Assembly (NCBI GenBank): GCA_963930655.1
Contig: OZ005613.1
Location: forward strand, 9,928,501-9,992,500
From: Myrica gale
Taxonomy: Eukaryota > Streptophyta > Magnoliopsida > Fagales > Myricaceae
Reading direction: 5' to 3'
Length of the DNA: 64,000 nucleotides
The notes beneath the pieces are model-generated. The model had not been told where the DNA came from and ran no database searches. It worked only from the letters and a program-made list of their open reading frames with translations. Position 1 is the stretch's first letter, and each line of letters begins with the position of its first letter. Below, piece after piece: positions 1 to 11,185 of the stretch. Position numbers and translations under genes: made by a program.

Positions 1-340
1 ACATAAGCTCATTTTCCAATAGTTGAAGCCTCATATCATTTTTCCTTGAGAAACGGGCTACCAATGTGTCCCATGCATCCTTTGGTGTGGTGACGTGCCA
101 GATGTGCTCCAACATATCTTTCTGGACGGTTATCTTAATCGCGAACAAAGCTTTCCCAGCTCTAATTCACCACTTTCGGAGTGCATCGACATTCTCCGCA
201 GATGGTGGCGTGGAGTCACTTCCTCCAACGATCTCCCAGAGATCTTGACCCTGCATGTATGACTCCATGCATGTCTGCCAGGTAGAATAATTCTGATCAT
301 TAAGCTTCTCCACTGTGCCAGCATATTGGAGATCCGCCAT
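1..340 (-). pseudogene. Ty1-copia gag (UBN2-type) N-terminal part, interrupted by a stop
   Basis: Read on the minus strand from the ATG at 338-340, the frame gives a typical plant copia gag start: MADLQYAGTVEKLNDQNY, then a Trp-rich stretch and a region around 'MLEHIWHVTTPKDAWD', running off the left edge of the window. This matches the gag-polypeptide/UBN2 family that forms the virus-like particle. An in-frame TGA lies at 167-169 (codon 58), so the copy is probably dead. It sits just downstream of a PBS (551-562) and LTR (from 566), which fixes its identity and start. The 3' part of the element is outside the window. Confidence 0.8.
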
Positions 341-550
341 CGTGACTTGGTGTCGTCCTACGTCCTCCCAAGAAAGCTTAGTCCCAGACTATCGAGCTTT
401 ACAATCTCAGATTGTGCACGAAAAATGATCTCTTGAGCAGCACCTTAACACGGTCCCTGACCGCCTTGACTCTCTACCAACAACTCTTTCCCTAGGCAAC
501 TCCAAAATGACTTCAACCGTCCCACTCTGACACCGGTCCCTGACCAACTT

Positions 551-562
551 GCTCCGATACCA
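551..562 (-). other. Primer binding site of the copia element
   Basis: On the minus strand the sequence TGGTATCGGAGC differs by one base from the initiator-Met tRNA primer site usual in plant copia elements (TGGTATCAGAGC). It lies three bases inside the LTR border at 566 and about 210 bases upstream of gag. The stretch 341-550 between it and gag is untranslated leader with no other feature. Confidence 0.75.
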
Positions 563-988
563 AATTGTTGAGTGAACTAGCACCAATAAGCTTTGAAAAA
601 AAGCTTATTATATAAAATTGAAACAAAGTTATTACAAGTAAGACAAAATAACAAGTACCCACACAAACTTCACAAACACAATTCACTAGTTTACTTTTTC
701 TCTACACTTTTCTTCACGTCACACACACTTTCACTTCTACGAACACCACTTTTCACCTCACCAATTCACACACCTTTTCTGCTTTGATACACGACACACA
801 CCACTTTTCTACACACACGGGCACACATGCAGTGGCGGAACCAGGAATGAAAACCAACTCGGGCGAACTTTTAAAGCAAAATGACTAAATTTTTTTTTCC
901 ATACGTAATGTAAAAAATTGTCTTAGAGTTACAATATCAAAACATTAAAGACTAAAAACATTAAAAATATTGAATTACACATAACGTA

Positions 989-3482
989 CTATGTACTACG
1001 ACTGAGAGGGGGTAATTGGATTCTACGGTTGTGCATCTTCTGAAAACGTTGCAAAATGGCTTCGTTCTCAATAGTTTCAAAAATTTCCCGCTCGATGTAC
1101 ACAACCATGCAATCATTCATCCAATCATCTCTCATCCTATTACGCAAATCAGTCTTGATAATTTTCATCGCAGAGAAGACTCTCTCAACGGTTGCAGTCG
1201 TAACCGGTAAGACCAATGCCAACGTAATAAGACGATAAACCAATGGATACAAAATATTCTTTCTGGTCTCAACCATCTTCACAGCAAGAGCTCCAATATC
1301 TTTAAGCCCAGAGAAAACATTAGTTCTTCTAACATCTCTAATGTAGGTGTCAAGCTGATCTCTAAGTACCACACAATCAATTGTTGAGAAATCTTCAGGG
1401 TAAAATTCAGCAAGACGACATAATCTATCAAGATCAAATGCTGAGAATGAGTCCCTTGGATCAAGACATGCTATGCAAAGAAGTAACTTCATACTTGTTT
1501 CTGTGAAATGATTATTCATCTCCTGAGCAATCAAATCAATAACCTGACAAAAGACTTCCACACGAAAATAATGCAAATAAGTAATCGTCTGCCCTCCACG
1601 CCTCGAACGACCGCGAGTTGGTATAATGTCTTCCATATTGGGCACATTGATAAAATTATTCAGGCAAAATGTTTTGACTTCTTCCAAAAATTTATCCCAT
1701 CCTTCCTCCCTCAACTCTTGCAACCGTTCCCTCACAACTCCAACCAAACTCATAGCATTAACAATATCTTGATCCTTTCGCTGTAAGGCCTGTGACAAAT
1801 TATTTGTAATTCCCATTATTTTCTTCAACAAATGCATAGTGAATGCAAATTCATAACTTTGCATCTTATCCATCAAGCTTCTAGCCATGACTCTTTGTTC
1901 TGGGCAAGTACCATCCTCATTTATGTTTTCAAGAACGTCCAACACGGCTGACCACATAGTGAAGAGACGCAGTATTGTGATGTAGTATGAACCCCAACGA
2001 GTGTCACCTACAATGTTATGGGAATTAAAAATCAATAAAGAAAGAAAGAAAGACTAAATGGTCTAAAGTATTGAAACGAGATATAGTAATCAACGACTAT
2101 ATCACCTGGTCGTACGAGACTAGTTTCTTGATTTTTACCCTTTCCACTAGAAATCTCTCCATTTTCCAACTTCTCCACTATCTTCTCATGTTGACTTTGC
2201 CGAAGATTATCTTTCCTTTTACAAGAAGCTCCGACCATAGTCACAATCAAAGAAGTGTAATTAAAAAAATCCCCAACTTGAAAATTATTCTTTGCAATAG
2301 CCACAACTGTCAATTGAAGTTGGTGAGCAAAACAATGAATATAGGTAGCGGAAGGATTATCCCTCAAAATGAGCGACTTCAACCCATTGAACTCGCCTCG
2401 CATGTTTGAGGCCCCATCATACCCTTGACCTCTCAATTTGGAAATTGACAACTCATGTCTTGCAAACAATTTGTGTATAGCATCTTTCAAAGACTGGGAG
2501 CAAGTATCAGGAACATGTTCCACACCAAGAAACCTTTCAATCACATGTCCATGTCTGTTCACATATCTCAAAACCACTGCCATTTGCTCCTTCACTGAAT
2601 TATCACGAGACTCATCAACCATAATAGAAAAAAAAAACTATCCCCAATATCTTTACTAATGGCAAGTGTGGTCTCCGCTGCACAAGCATTCACCAATTCC
2701 TTCTGAGTTTTTGGAGAAGTCATTTGATTGTTTCCAGGAGCATTATTATTAATTGTCTTAGCAACTTTTTCATCACGCTTACCATACCATTCCAAAAGTT
2801 CAAGAAAATTGTCTTTTCTCAATGAACCCTCGGACTCGTCATGACCACGAAAAGTCAATCCTTGCACCAAAAGAAACCGAATGCAATCTAAAATCGCTGT
2901 TAAGCGAACGCGATAAGCATTCTCTATATCATGCCCATGTGCAGATAACATGTACGTCACACTTTGTCGCTGATTTTCGAATGCTTCACATTGCATTCTA
3001 GCTTCATTGTGAGCACTATCATGTGCACCAACATGCTCAGCAAAAACCTGGATTGCATTTTTCCAGTTGCAAAATCCCAGAGAAGTAAACACACCTCCCC
3101 CAGACCTTTCCCCTCTAGGTCGCCGAAACAAATAACAACACAAACAATACGCGGCATCCTTCGATACACTATATTCCAACCATGGATAATCTTTAAACCA
3201 TAACTCCCTAAAACCCCTCTTATCTTTCCCATATTTCTTCTTAGGAAAATTGTGGCCACGTGGTTGACAAGGACCTTTAATTAAGTATTCCCTACGAACT
3301 TGATCCTTAATCCCAACATCATATTCTTCGATGGGTTTACGTAACCCTGGATCAGCAATAATATCATCCGGACTAAACTCAATGCAGGGTCTTTTCAAAC
3401 TAGATTCCATTTCAGAACTAGTAGCCACGTTAGGAGTAGATGACTCAACGCTGTGTAGCTTTCTTGGATAAAACCTTTCCAT
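989..3482 (-). pseudogene. hAT transposase (TTF zinc finger / DUF4371 / hAT dimerisation)
   Basis: This is a transposase of the ZMYM1-like/TTF-type hAT group, common in plants. Exon 1 is 3482-2106 and exon 2 is 2007-989, joined across a 98-bp GT-AG intron (2105-2008) that restores the frame RPGDTRW. Visible parts are an N-terminal TTF-type zinc-binding region (around AAYCLCCYLFRR), a DUF4371-like middle with LVDE-type context (MVDESRDNSVKEQMAVVLRY) and YIHCFAHQLQL, and a C-terminal hAT dimerisation region (TTATVERVFSAMK). The frame breaks at a run of ten A (2628-2637, T on the coding strand); eight would keep the frame and give about 797 codons. Either this is a homopolymer frameshift or a sequencing error. 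Otherwise it looks intact. Confidence 0.87.
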
Positions 3483-4675
3483 TATCTAAACAAAACAAAA
3501 TTCAAAGAAATTTCCCAAACTCATCAATTTATCCAAATTAATCATACAATTCTCAATCATACTAATTCAATGTTAAAATTCCATGACAAACAAGATATTT
3601 CAATAATAAAATAGTGATGGCACCAAATATCAACATTTGAACAATTAAGAATAATAGCAACCAAGATTGGGCTCAACTAAGGTTGTCCTAGGCTCAACAA
3701 CATCACAATCCAACCTAAAAACTACTACACAAATAGAATCCCTTCCTCCGGTTTCCTTCACAATCCAAACTAGAGTTAAGCAAGAAATGAAAAAAAGTTT
3801 TAAAGAAAGGAGATTACCTACCGCAAATGTCCTTCCAGCAAATAATCAAGTATATAGGCAAAGTTCAAATGTGCTTCCAGCAATAGATTTTGATCTTCAC
3901 TACACAAATCCACATAGAGAACAATAAGTTAAGTATCCCATCTCAAATTAACAAGACAACAGGAAGCCACACCCCCTTTGTGTCTGTCGGCTCTCAGTAC
4001 CCAAAAACATAATACAAGGGCACCTTATAAGTAGACAAACTGCTTTTTAATATAATTATAATATCAACTGAATGATCAACTACTACCACAGCATTTTCTG
4101 TAAGAAATGAAACAATATCCAAGCATTTTTAGAGTTAAGTCAAGGCAGATGTTGCACTCGAAACCACCAGCATCGCTGTTTGTTATTATTATTGCTGGAG
4201 AAAGAAGGGCTTTGGGGTGGCCTGCTTGTCGATTCTCCAAACCCACTTTCCATCTCTTGCCCCAAAATCTAAAATAAACGCCATAACAATTTTCCGCTGA
4301 TCAAAAAAATAACCTTTCTATCATATGACTCAAATTTAAAATAATGACTAGTGGAAAGAGTAATTAAGCAATGAAAAGCCAATTCCAGGGACATTGACGA
4401 ACGAACCAAAAAACAAAAACAACTGCTTTTAGAATTAGTCCTTCAATCAAGAGGCATTTTCTTTCTACATTCCTTTTCTTTTTCATAGGTGCACCAGAAT
4501 ATTGTGGATGCAAATATTACATAATATTGAACCAATAGAAAATGAGTTTAACGAGTCAAAAGACTTTGGTTTCACCAGCAACTGTATATTACGAGACAAA
4601 CAATCCAAAAAGAGTATCAATAAAAGGAAAATAAATCATTAAACTTTTGCACTCGGCAACAATTTTCAGACCCAG

Positions 4676-5150
4676 TCAACGCCAACAATTCCAATCGGCA
4701 TCCAAGGTCCACCTCAGAAAGAAACAGAGAGAGAGAGAGAGAGACTTACAGAGAGTGGGGATCGCATGAGATTGAGAGGGCTGCCTGGGCTGGTGATTCG
4801 GTGAACGTGAAGAACTCAAATTTCTCGGTTCACAAACCGCTTGGAGGGTTGAGAGGGGAGAGAGAGGGCTGAGAGGGGAGAGAGAGGGCAGAGAGGGCTG
4901 GGAGGGAGAGAGAGGGCTGAGAGGGGGAGAATTCGCAGGTTTATTTTGGTTCAAAACAGGGGGTGAAACGACGTCGTTTCACCCCCTGTTTTGAACCAAA
5001 ATAAAATGCGGACTGGGCCTGAGGATCAGGCCCAGTCCGCATTTCACTGGGCTAAGCCTATGTTGGCCTGGGCCAACCAAGGCGGCCCAGGCCAACTTAT
5101 TTAAAAAATATATATATATATATATATATGTGTGAATTTTTTTTTTCAGG
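4676..5150. repeat. GA-rich minisatellite and hairpin array in the hAT 5' region
   Basis: From 4726 there is a short GA microsatellite, then about 80 bp (4846-4926) of imperfect GAGAGGG/GGCTGAGAGGG repeats. These are followed by three separate inverted repeats: a perfect 66-bp palindrome with 33-bp arms at 4940-5005; a 19-bp-arm hairpin with a 3-base loop at 5004-5044; and a 13-bp-arm hairpin at 5062-5096. A TA microsatellite lies at about 5108-5129. All are inside the hAT element between the transposase and its 5' terminus. Open frames here are low-complexity and not credible genes. Confidence 0.85.
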
Positions 5151-5201
5151 GGCGGACCCCGGGCGGCCGCCCAGGCTCTCCCGAGCCTGGGTCCGCCCCT
5201 G
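5149..5201. repeat. Terminal GC-rich hairpin of the hAT element
   Basis: The last 53 bases fold on themselves. CAGGGGCGGACCC at 5149-5161 is complementary to GGGTCCGCCCCTG at 5189-5201, and an inner pair CCAGGCTC/GAGCCTGG lies inside it. The terminus therefore contains a second, inward-facing copy of the terminal inverted repeat. Comparable but non-homologous hairpins lie at the equivalent end of other copies (see findings). Confidence 0.85.
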
Positions 5202-5499
5202 CACACATGGACACACCACTTTTTCGGCTTCTACTACAACACTCTCACTTGTCTTCTCCTATTTATAGGCACAATAGGTCGGTGGGTTCATCAAGTCGGC
5301 AAGTGATTGCCTTCTAGTAAATTCCGCAACTTTCAGGAAGAGCTTCTCCATCCATTTACCAGTTGGCAGCAAGTGAGAGCAAGTGACGATCTTCTAGAAA
5401 ATTCTGTTGTCCTCTAGAATTTTCAACGATTTGTTTGCTACTTCACTTTTCTAGAATGCGGTCAGAAATCTCTAGAGAAGTATGTGCTGATTTTTAACA

Positions 5500-7500
5500 T
5501 TTGGTAGCCATTGAGGAGTCTTCCAGTCTCTTGTCTCGCTGTAAGCAACCGTCTTGAAGTGTTTGCTCTGAAGCAAAAACTAGATACGAGTGAATGAGAG
5601 GTTGCAAGCAGTATCCATTGAGGGGGACATATATAATGATGCCTTCACTTATTTTAGCGGCTTTGATTCTTCGTAGGCCATGCGGGGTAATTCATTATTA
5701 GTTGGTTCTTTTTTCTAGCCTGAAGTATACTTATGGCGTTCTTGATCCCATGCCGGCCATCATCATTTTCCACAGTACATAACATTTATATCTTCTAGGC
5801 ATCCTTCATTAATAAGTTGAATTACAAGCCTGTCGACCCAGATAACTTTATAGAAAGCTGGCATCCGATATTTGCTCCCAATCAGTCTGTTGAGGTTAGT
5901 TTAGCCTTGAGCTGTGTGTTCTCACGTAAAATATAACGCAATCTCAATGTGTAGTTGGCAAGCCCGGTTTGCCTTTGTGAGTCCACAATTATGAACCCCA
6001 AAAGAACATCAGAGGTACACTTCTTTATCTATTCAGGAGAGTCTTTGTCCCTATGGGAAAGGGGAGGTAATTGGAAGGGAAATGGTCCTAGAATATATAA
6101 AGATTGGGATTTAGCAAAATCTTTCCACTTTGGTTTTTCCTATGGGGGAGTCAGTTGAGAGTCCAATATCGAAGAAAATCCTCGACTAGGCGTCTAGGCC
6201 TCAATCATCTTCAAGCTTCCCATTTGGCCGCTAAAAAGACCCAGTGGAGCCGAGATAGGATGAAAGTGGAAGAAAGGCAAGAAGGTGAGATGGGAAGCTG
6301 GCTGGAAATAGTTTTGAGATGGACAGACGAATTAAAAAGGCAAATGCCCGTGGCTCTGCTCTACAAAACATGATCAATTATGCCATGCTTTTTGACAATT
6401 TGGAGGTATCTAAGCTGTCATTGGCATCAATGGCCTTTATCCCAAAGCTTCCTTCTCTTTATTGTACCAACGATCCGCGCTCCATACCATTTGCACAATG
6501 ATGCATGGCAAAGTGGCCGGTGGCCCTTAATCATAGTCATAATGTCTCCTCCTTTTCTTGTCCCCCTTCTCTACGACCTCGGCTGCCCGATTCAAGTAAT
6601 TTGTTCCAAATGTTATTTAAAGTTTCAACCAACGTAGTACCCATCAATCATTTGCATAAATTTGTGAAAAATAGCTAAGAAGGTAAGGCATAAACTACCT
6701 CCATAAGTGACATCAACCCACTTAGAGAGACTCGATTTTCTTTCTTTTCCAAATTTGAGTATCTAATTTACTAGTTTTATCCTATTGATTGGATTAGAGG
6801 TTCTTTTTTTTTTCTTTGACATTTTTTCTGTAGCCAGCTAAATTTTTTTGACTATTTTATTCCTTAAAAAATGAGGACTATCTAATAAAATCTGGAAGTA
6901 CTGTAGTCTTTTTTTAAAAAAATAAAAAAATAATCTAGAGGACTTTTTTGACTTAATTTTTCAACTTAATCTCTTAAAACCATTCCAAACAGCCTGCCAT
7001 GAGGTTGAGACTCTGCTTTTTAATTTAATTTCAATTGAGCCTAATAATTAAATTTGGTCCTCAAGTAACGGAAATACAATTTAGATGATTAAATTTAGCA
7101 CTTTCTATTTAGTTTTAACTTTCAGATAATTAAGTACCATTTAACAATGCAATACTTGCGTTTACTTAACTATCCATGGCTGTGTAGTGTGTGGATGTGT
7201 ATGAAGGCGAAGCCTGCAGATGATAGTGGGCCGTGAATGTGATGGTGTCTCGTCTTTTTCCCATTCGCAGTGGACCCACGAAGAAACACTAATGGCGCCC
7301 CAAATGAGCCACGAGAAGAAGTAGCTTTCGCTTCACGTCTAAAATGGTCCCTGTCACCATAAACCAATAGGAAGCAGCTTTCTCTTCTCTTCTCACTTCT
7401 CAGATCTTTCTTTTTCACTTACTTGTAGTCTTCCCGACTAGGTAGAGGTAGGGCCATTTTTGCCTTCTTTTTCTTAATCACGTCCGCAATCACGGCTTTT
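5500..7500 (+). other. Unassigned region with possible remnants of an exon-intron gene
   Basis: I do not recognise a gene here. Short stretches look exon-like. After TTCTAG, 5800-5895 reads ASFINKLNYKPVDPDNFIES then WHPIFAPNQSVE, followed by GTTAGT. A following stretch near 5955 reads VGKPGLPL then a stop, VHNYEPQKNIR, and GTACAC. Another open stretch at 6319-6480 includes MINYAMLFDNLEVSKLSL. Together these suggest a decayed plus-strand gene of unknown identity, but no domain is recognisable. From 6640 to 7440 the DNA is AT-rich with nothing I can support. An 82-codon minus-strand frame at 7170-7418 has no familiar features. Confidence 0.25.
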
Positions 7501-9797
7501 GGTGCTGCCCTTTCAGCGATAGCATGCATTATGGACGCTTATACCTCTTCCCCTATTGGCTCGCCACTACCAAAAAACAAACGCGTGGTTGCCTCGAATT
7601 TTCTGGCAGGAAGCGTCTTCCTTCTTCCACATGTACGCAGGTTCTGTTTGCCAACTGCCAACATAATCCCTCCCACTCGAACGAATGCCGTCGGATCCTC
7701 CACTTTATGATCAGGAAGGATTAAGCTTTTGTCGGGATTGGATAGGCAAAAGTATTGTTAGCGCAATTGCCGAACAAAGGCCCAACACTGCTGCGAAAAG
7801 TATTGTTCATCGAATGGGCATCCAAACAAGAGAATACTCTATATGTGTAATGGAGTTTCAAGTAATCCGAGCCGTAAAACACCCGTCAAACCTAATTCTC
7901 CTTGGATAATACTCCTTCCAATATAGTAGATTCTTGAACTTCTCAAAATTGAATTCATATAAATCATCAATCCGGCAGGTTTCTTGATTTCCTAAAATAC
8001 TCCCTGCCACGGGACGGCAGCACCTACTTGACACGGTATCAAGCACACCATTTCATAAATTGCTTATTGCTTGGGACCCTCAAAAGAGATCCAAATAAAG
8101 TCAACCTCAGGCACGCCACACGTGAACAAAGATATTCAGGTTCAAGAAGCTTCACAGCGTCTTCCTGCTCCAGAAAGAATCAAAACCTCAAACAACCTAG
8201 GGCCGAAACTACTAAACAAGCTGGGGGCTGACCAAAGAATAAATCATGTCAGATAAGCCGATATCCACTCAAATATCCAAATGCTACGCAACCCCCACCA
8301 ACTCAGACTTTGCCCTTTATGTATCGAACGAATATAAATATATGCATCACACGTATGTGCATTCTGGCTGGTGTACCTAATTGCAGGCCGGAAAGAAGAA
8401 AGTCGTGCGCGCACAATTAAATTAAGAGCCTCGATTCTTGGGAAACTTTACCCGCAGATCCATCAGATGCAATTTCTAGAGGAATTAAATCATGGAGGTA
8501 TAACTAGAATCCAGTACCAGCATACCGGTGATGGTCAATATTAAGAGCAAGTGACTTGGGATGTCGGCTATCTTCTGCACACCACCACCAAGCAACAGGA
8601 AGTTTGTGCAAATAGGAAATCAGAGCTAATATTAGACCTTGAATCGGCGTTTTACAAATACAAAATGCAAAATGCAAATGCTATAGAAGAGCCGAGATTT
8701 CAACCAAGAGTTAGGAAAAGATGCCATCCTGAAACATAGAAAAGATGATGTTCTTCCCGAGAGACAATTTTTTAATTTGATTCCGCTATGGCAATTGATA
8801 TTGGAGGATAAGCAGATTACGGTGGTAGAGTAATAAAGTATTGGTAATTGTTAATAATTGCTGAACTCCATTATATCCATTACAAGGACGCCAATTTAAA
8901 AACCACACGTCCAGAGGCAATCTCCACAATAGATTAAACAGAATCAATTTGACCAAACATGGTGACAACATAAATTTGATGCCCAACTAAAATCACAGCA
9001 TGCTGTACACGTCCAAGCAAACCTAGGCAACAACTGAAATTTAAGAGAAAAGAAAAGGGTCACCCAGCACTTGTCAGATGCATTTTGAGACCAACTTCTA
9101 CCTTTAATGGAATATCATGCACTATATTCAAGCCACCTTCTAAACCAAAAGAATTGCATAGCAAAAGTGCATCGAATCTTAAATAAATATTTACTGAAAC
9201 GAAAACCTTCAATATGATAAGTTTATTCACCAGATGACCCCATATAATAAGGACAATATAACTAACCGTAGCTAGCAGCAGGAACCAAATTCAAGAAACT
9301 AAAAGGAAATGAAAGCAGAGTGAGTCTGAAATGCAAGTTTTGTTCAACTCATATACTGCCTCTTGTTTTGTATATGAGCCAACATAGTTTCAAATCTTCC
9401 TAGTTGGTTAACTCATCTCCAAATTCTGATATCATAAGACTCTGGTCATGAGAAAAACAATACACAGAAGGTTTTGAAGCACATGCAGCAGCCCATGACT
9501 GCTCTTCAGTGGGAAGAAGTGATATTTAAACATAAGGCCTAAAGAAATCGAAATTCAATACATTTGAAGAACCAAAGTAGAGGTGTTCTTTCCTCAAACA
9601 GGCATATCATAATTTCCCACAGAACGAAGGCAACAGCTTGCTTTCCTTGTCAGAGACTTCAGATTTAATTTCCCTATTGCTAGTAAACCGTTCTAATTAT
9701 ATCACGAGCAAAAATACATTTGCACATAATAAGCTGACTTCAATGCAGTTGCTTGGAAACCAATATATCTAAACCGAGACATATAAGAATGTAGACA
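7501..9797. other. Intergenic DNA, nothing recognised
   Basis: Several plus-strand frames of 60-75 codons occur (7524-8256, 8551-8739) but they overlap each other in different frames, lack recognisable domains and show no splice-supported extension. No terminal repeats, LTRs or RNA genes were seen. The stretch 9000-9797 is AT-rich and lies downstream of the U-box gene; part of it may be that gene's 3' untranslated region. Confidence 0.5.
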
Positions 9798-10044
9798 ATG
9801 AACTTCGAAACTTTCCCAAAACAGCTAACTACAGACCATCCATTTCATCTTTATTTCCCAATGTACAAGATACAAAGAACCGTGCCCGTCCCCTCCCCCA
9901 ATCCACCCACCATAATGAATCCTTTTCTTTGTAAAGAAGCTATTCAACAAAGTTCAACCAATGAACCAAAACTCAACTCACCTCCAAAGCGATCAGAAGC
10001 CCCCACTCTTTCCCCGCAAAATCAACTCTTTCCACTTCAAAGAA

Positions 10045-11154
10045 TCACCGCATGGAATGACTTCCACTCAGAACCTGAACCAAACTCGACGCGTTTCGCC
10101 TGATCTTCTCATTTTCATCCTCCATCAAACCCATACAAATATCCAATACCCCGTCTCTTCTCGCTTCAGCACATATTTCTTCGCAAAAACAACACAGCGA
10201 GCTCAGCGTTAGCAAAGCATACTCGACTCCTCTTGAGCTCCCATTTTTCAACACTCTCACCAAAACCCGCAGAGCCCCATTGAACCTCTCCATTGCCTCT
10301 CTCCCTTCTTTACTTTTAGCCAGAAGACCCAACACCTCCACCGCCCTCTCGAGCCCCGCATCCGCAATTCTAATCAGTATTGGAACCGCCCCACACTGCA
10401 CGGCTCGCCTCCGATTGTCGGGGAAAGAACAGAGAGCGTAAAGCGCCGTTGCTGCCTCCTTCTTCTCTCGGCCTGTGCCGCCGCGAAGAAGCGAAACTAA
10501 GGCTCGAATTGCACATGGGTAAGCCCCAATTGTGGCCTTGTTAACTTCCACAACCGCTAAACTCGTCAACGTAGTAGCCGCCACGGCGCGCGAATCGGCA
10601 GAGCCGGTTTGCAGAGCGGAGACGATTCGCGCAATAGCGCCCTCGGCGACTATACCCACTTTGTTGTCGTCGTCGAGGCTGAGATTGAGCAGCAGGGAAA
10701 GCGCTTTCTCTTGGAGACTCGGGTATTCGGAGGCCGCACATTTGAGTACGGCCGAGACAGCGCCGGACTCGGTGATTTTTCGGCGAAACGCCGAGTCGCG
10801 CTTGGAAAGCTTGGCGAGTTGGTCGAGGGAGTCGAGCTTGGAGTCGAGACAGGAGGACCGGGAGGTGAGGGTGGAGATTAGAGCTTGGGGCTCGGGGGAG
10901 GGTTGAGGTTTGGGAAGGGAGACGAGTGTACAGTTCGAAATGAGGCTGCGGAGGGCGTGGTTGGGGATGAGGGAAGGGTTATCGGGGAGCGGCAGCTTGG
11001 TAATTGGGCAGGTGCGGTGGCCGGCGTCTATCCACCTCTGGATTGAGGCGCGGTCGAAGGTGTGACCCGATGAGAGGATAACCGGGTCGGACATTATTTC
11101 CAGGGAAATCGGGCACTTGAAATCGTCCGGGAGCTGAGTCGTCATGTTCTCCAT
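10045..11154 (-). CDS. PUB8: U-box/ARM-repeat E3 ubiquitin ligase, PUB8-like
   Basis: A single uninterrupted frame of 369 codons encodes a plant U-box E3 ligase, which binds an E2 through the U-box and substrates through ARM repeats. Residues 8-82 form the U-box (LPDDFKCPISLEIMSDPVIL, then SGHTFDRASIQRWID, TCPITKLPL and IPNHALRSLI). Residues about 115-365 are Leu/Ala-rich ARM repeats, for example LQEKALSLLLNLSLDDDNKV and EKKEAATALYALCSFPDNRR. The length and the lack of an N-terminal UND domain fit the short class around Arabidopsis PUB8, not ARC1/PUB13-14. The start chosen, MENM, has a second in-frame ATG three codons later. The coding region is GC-rich against its surroundings and shows no lesion. 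Antisense frames inside it are shadows. Confidence 0.93.
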   Translation of the reverse strand: MENMTTQLPDDFKCPISLEIMSDPVILSSGHTFDRASIQRWIDAGHRTCPITKLPLPDNPSLIPNHALRSLISNCTLVSLPKPQPSPEPQALISTLTSRSSCLDSKLDSLDQLAKLSKRDSAFRRKITESGAVSAVLKCAASEYPSLQEKALSLLLNLSLDDDNKVGIVAEGAIARIVSALQTGSADSRAVAATTLTSLAVVEVNKATIGAYPCAIRALVSLLRGGTGREKKEAATALYALCSFPDNRRRAVQCGAVPILIRIADAGLERAVEVLGLLAKSKEGREAMERFNGALRVLVRVLKNGSSRGVEYALLTLSSLCCFCEEICAEARRDGVLDICMGLMEDENEKIRRNASSLVQVLSGSHSMR

Positions 11155-11185
11155 TCCAACTCGCTTGCGTCCGTCTCTGTCTCAC

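Larger units (their letters stand above)
830..5201 (-). mobile_element. hAT transposon, nearly complete, with 8-bp target duplication
   Basis: The element starts CAGTGGCGGAACCAGG at 830 and ends CCTGGGTCCGCCCCTG at 5201; the ends are inverted repeats matching at 14 of 16 bases. It is flanked by a perfect 8-bp duplication, CACACATG at 822-829 and 5202-5209, as expected for the hAT superfamily. It is about 4.37 kb and carries a two-exon transposase on the minus strand, with a long upstream region (3483-5201) holding GA-rich repeats, hairpins and a TA microsatellite. The perfect duplication suggests a fairly recent insertion. Other, shorter copies occur at 14383, 31518, 57725 and 63856. Confidence 0.93.
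566..5499 (-). mobile_element. 5' LTR of the copia element, split by a hAT insertion
   Basis: The LTR runs from TGTTGAG at 566 to TTTAACA at 5499 and is cut in two by the hAT element 830-5201. Without the insert and one copy of the target duplication it is about 554 bp. In the reading direction (minus) a TATA box, CTATAAATAGG, lies at 5258-5268, upstream of the probable R region, so transcription would run towards gag at 340. The matching 3' LTR is outside the window, so no LTR-LTR dating is possible here. The outer border at 5499 is inferred from the TG...CA rule. Confidence 0.7.

Noticed and set aside
4676..4954. Minus-strand frame rich in Pro, Ser and Leu in the hAT 5' region
   Set aside because: It is a translation of a GAGAGGG minisatellite with no homology and no transcript evidence.
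10532..10906. Plus-strand frames of 90-124 codons opposite the U-box gene
   Set aside because: Shadows of the GC-rich ARM-repeat coding sequence; no domain.
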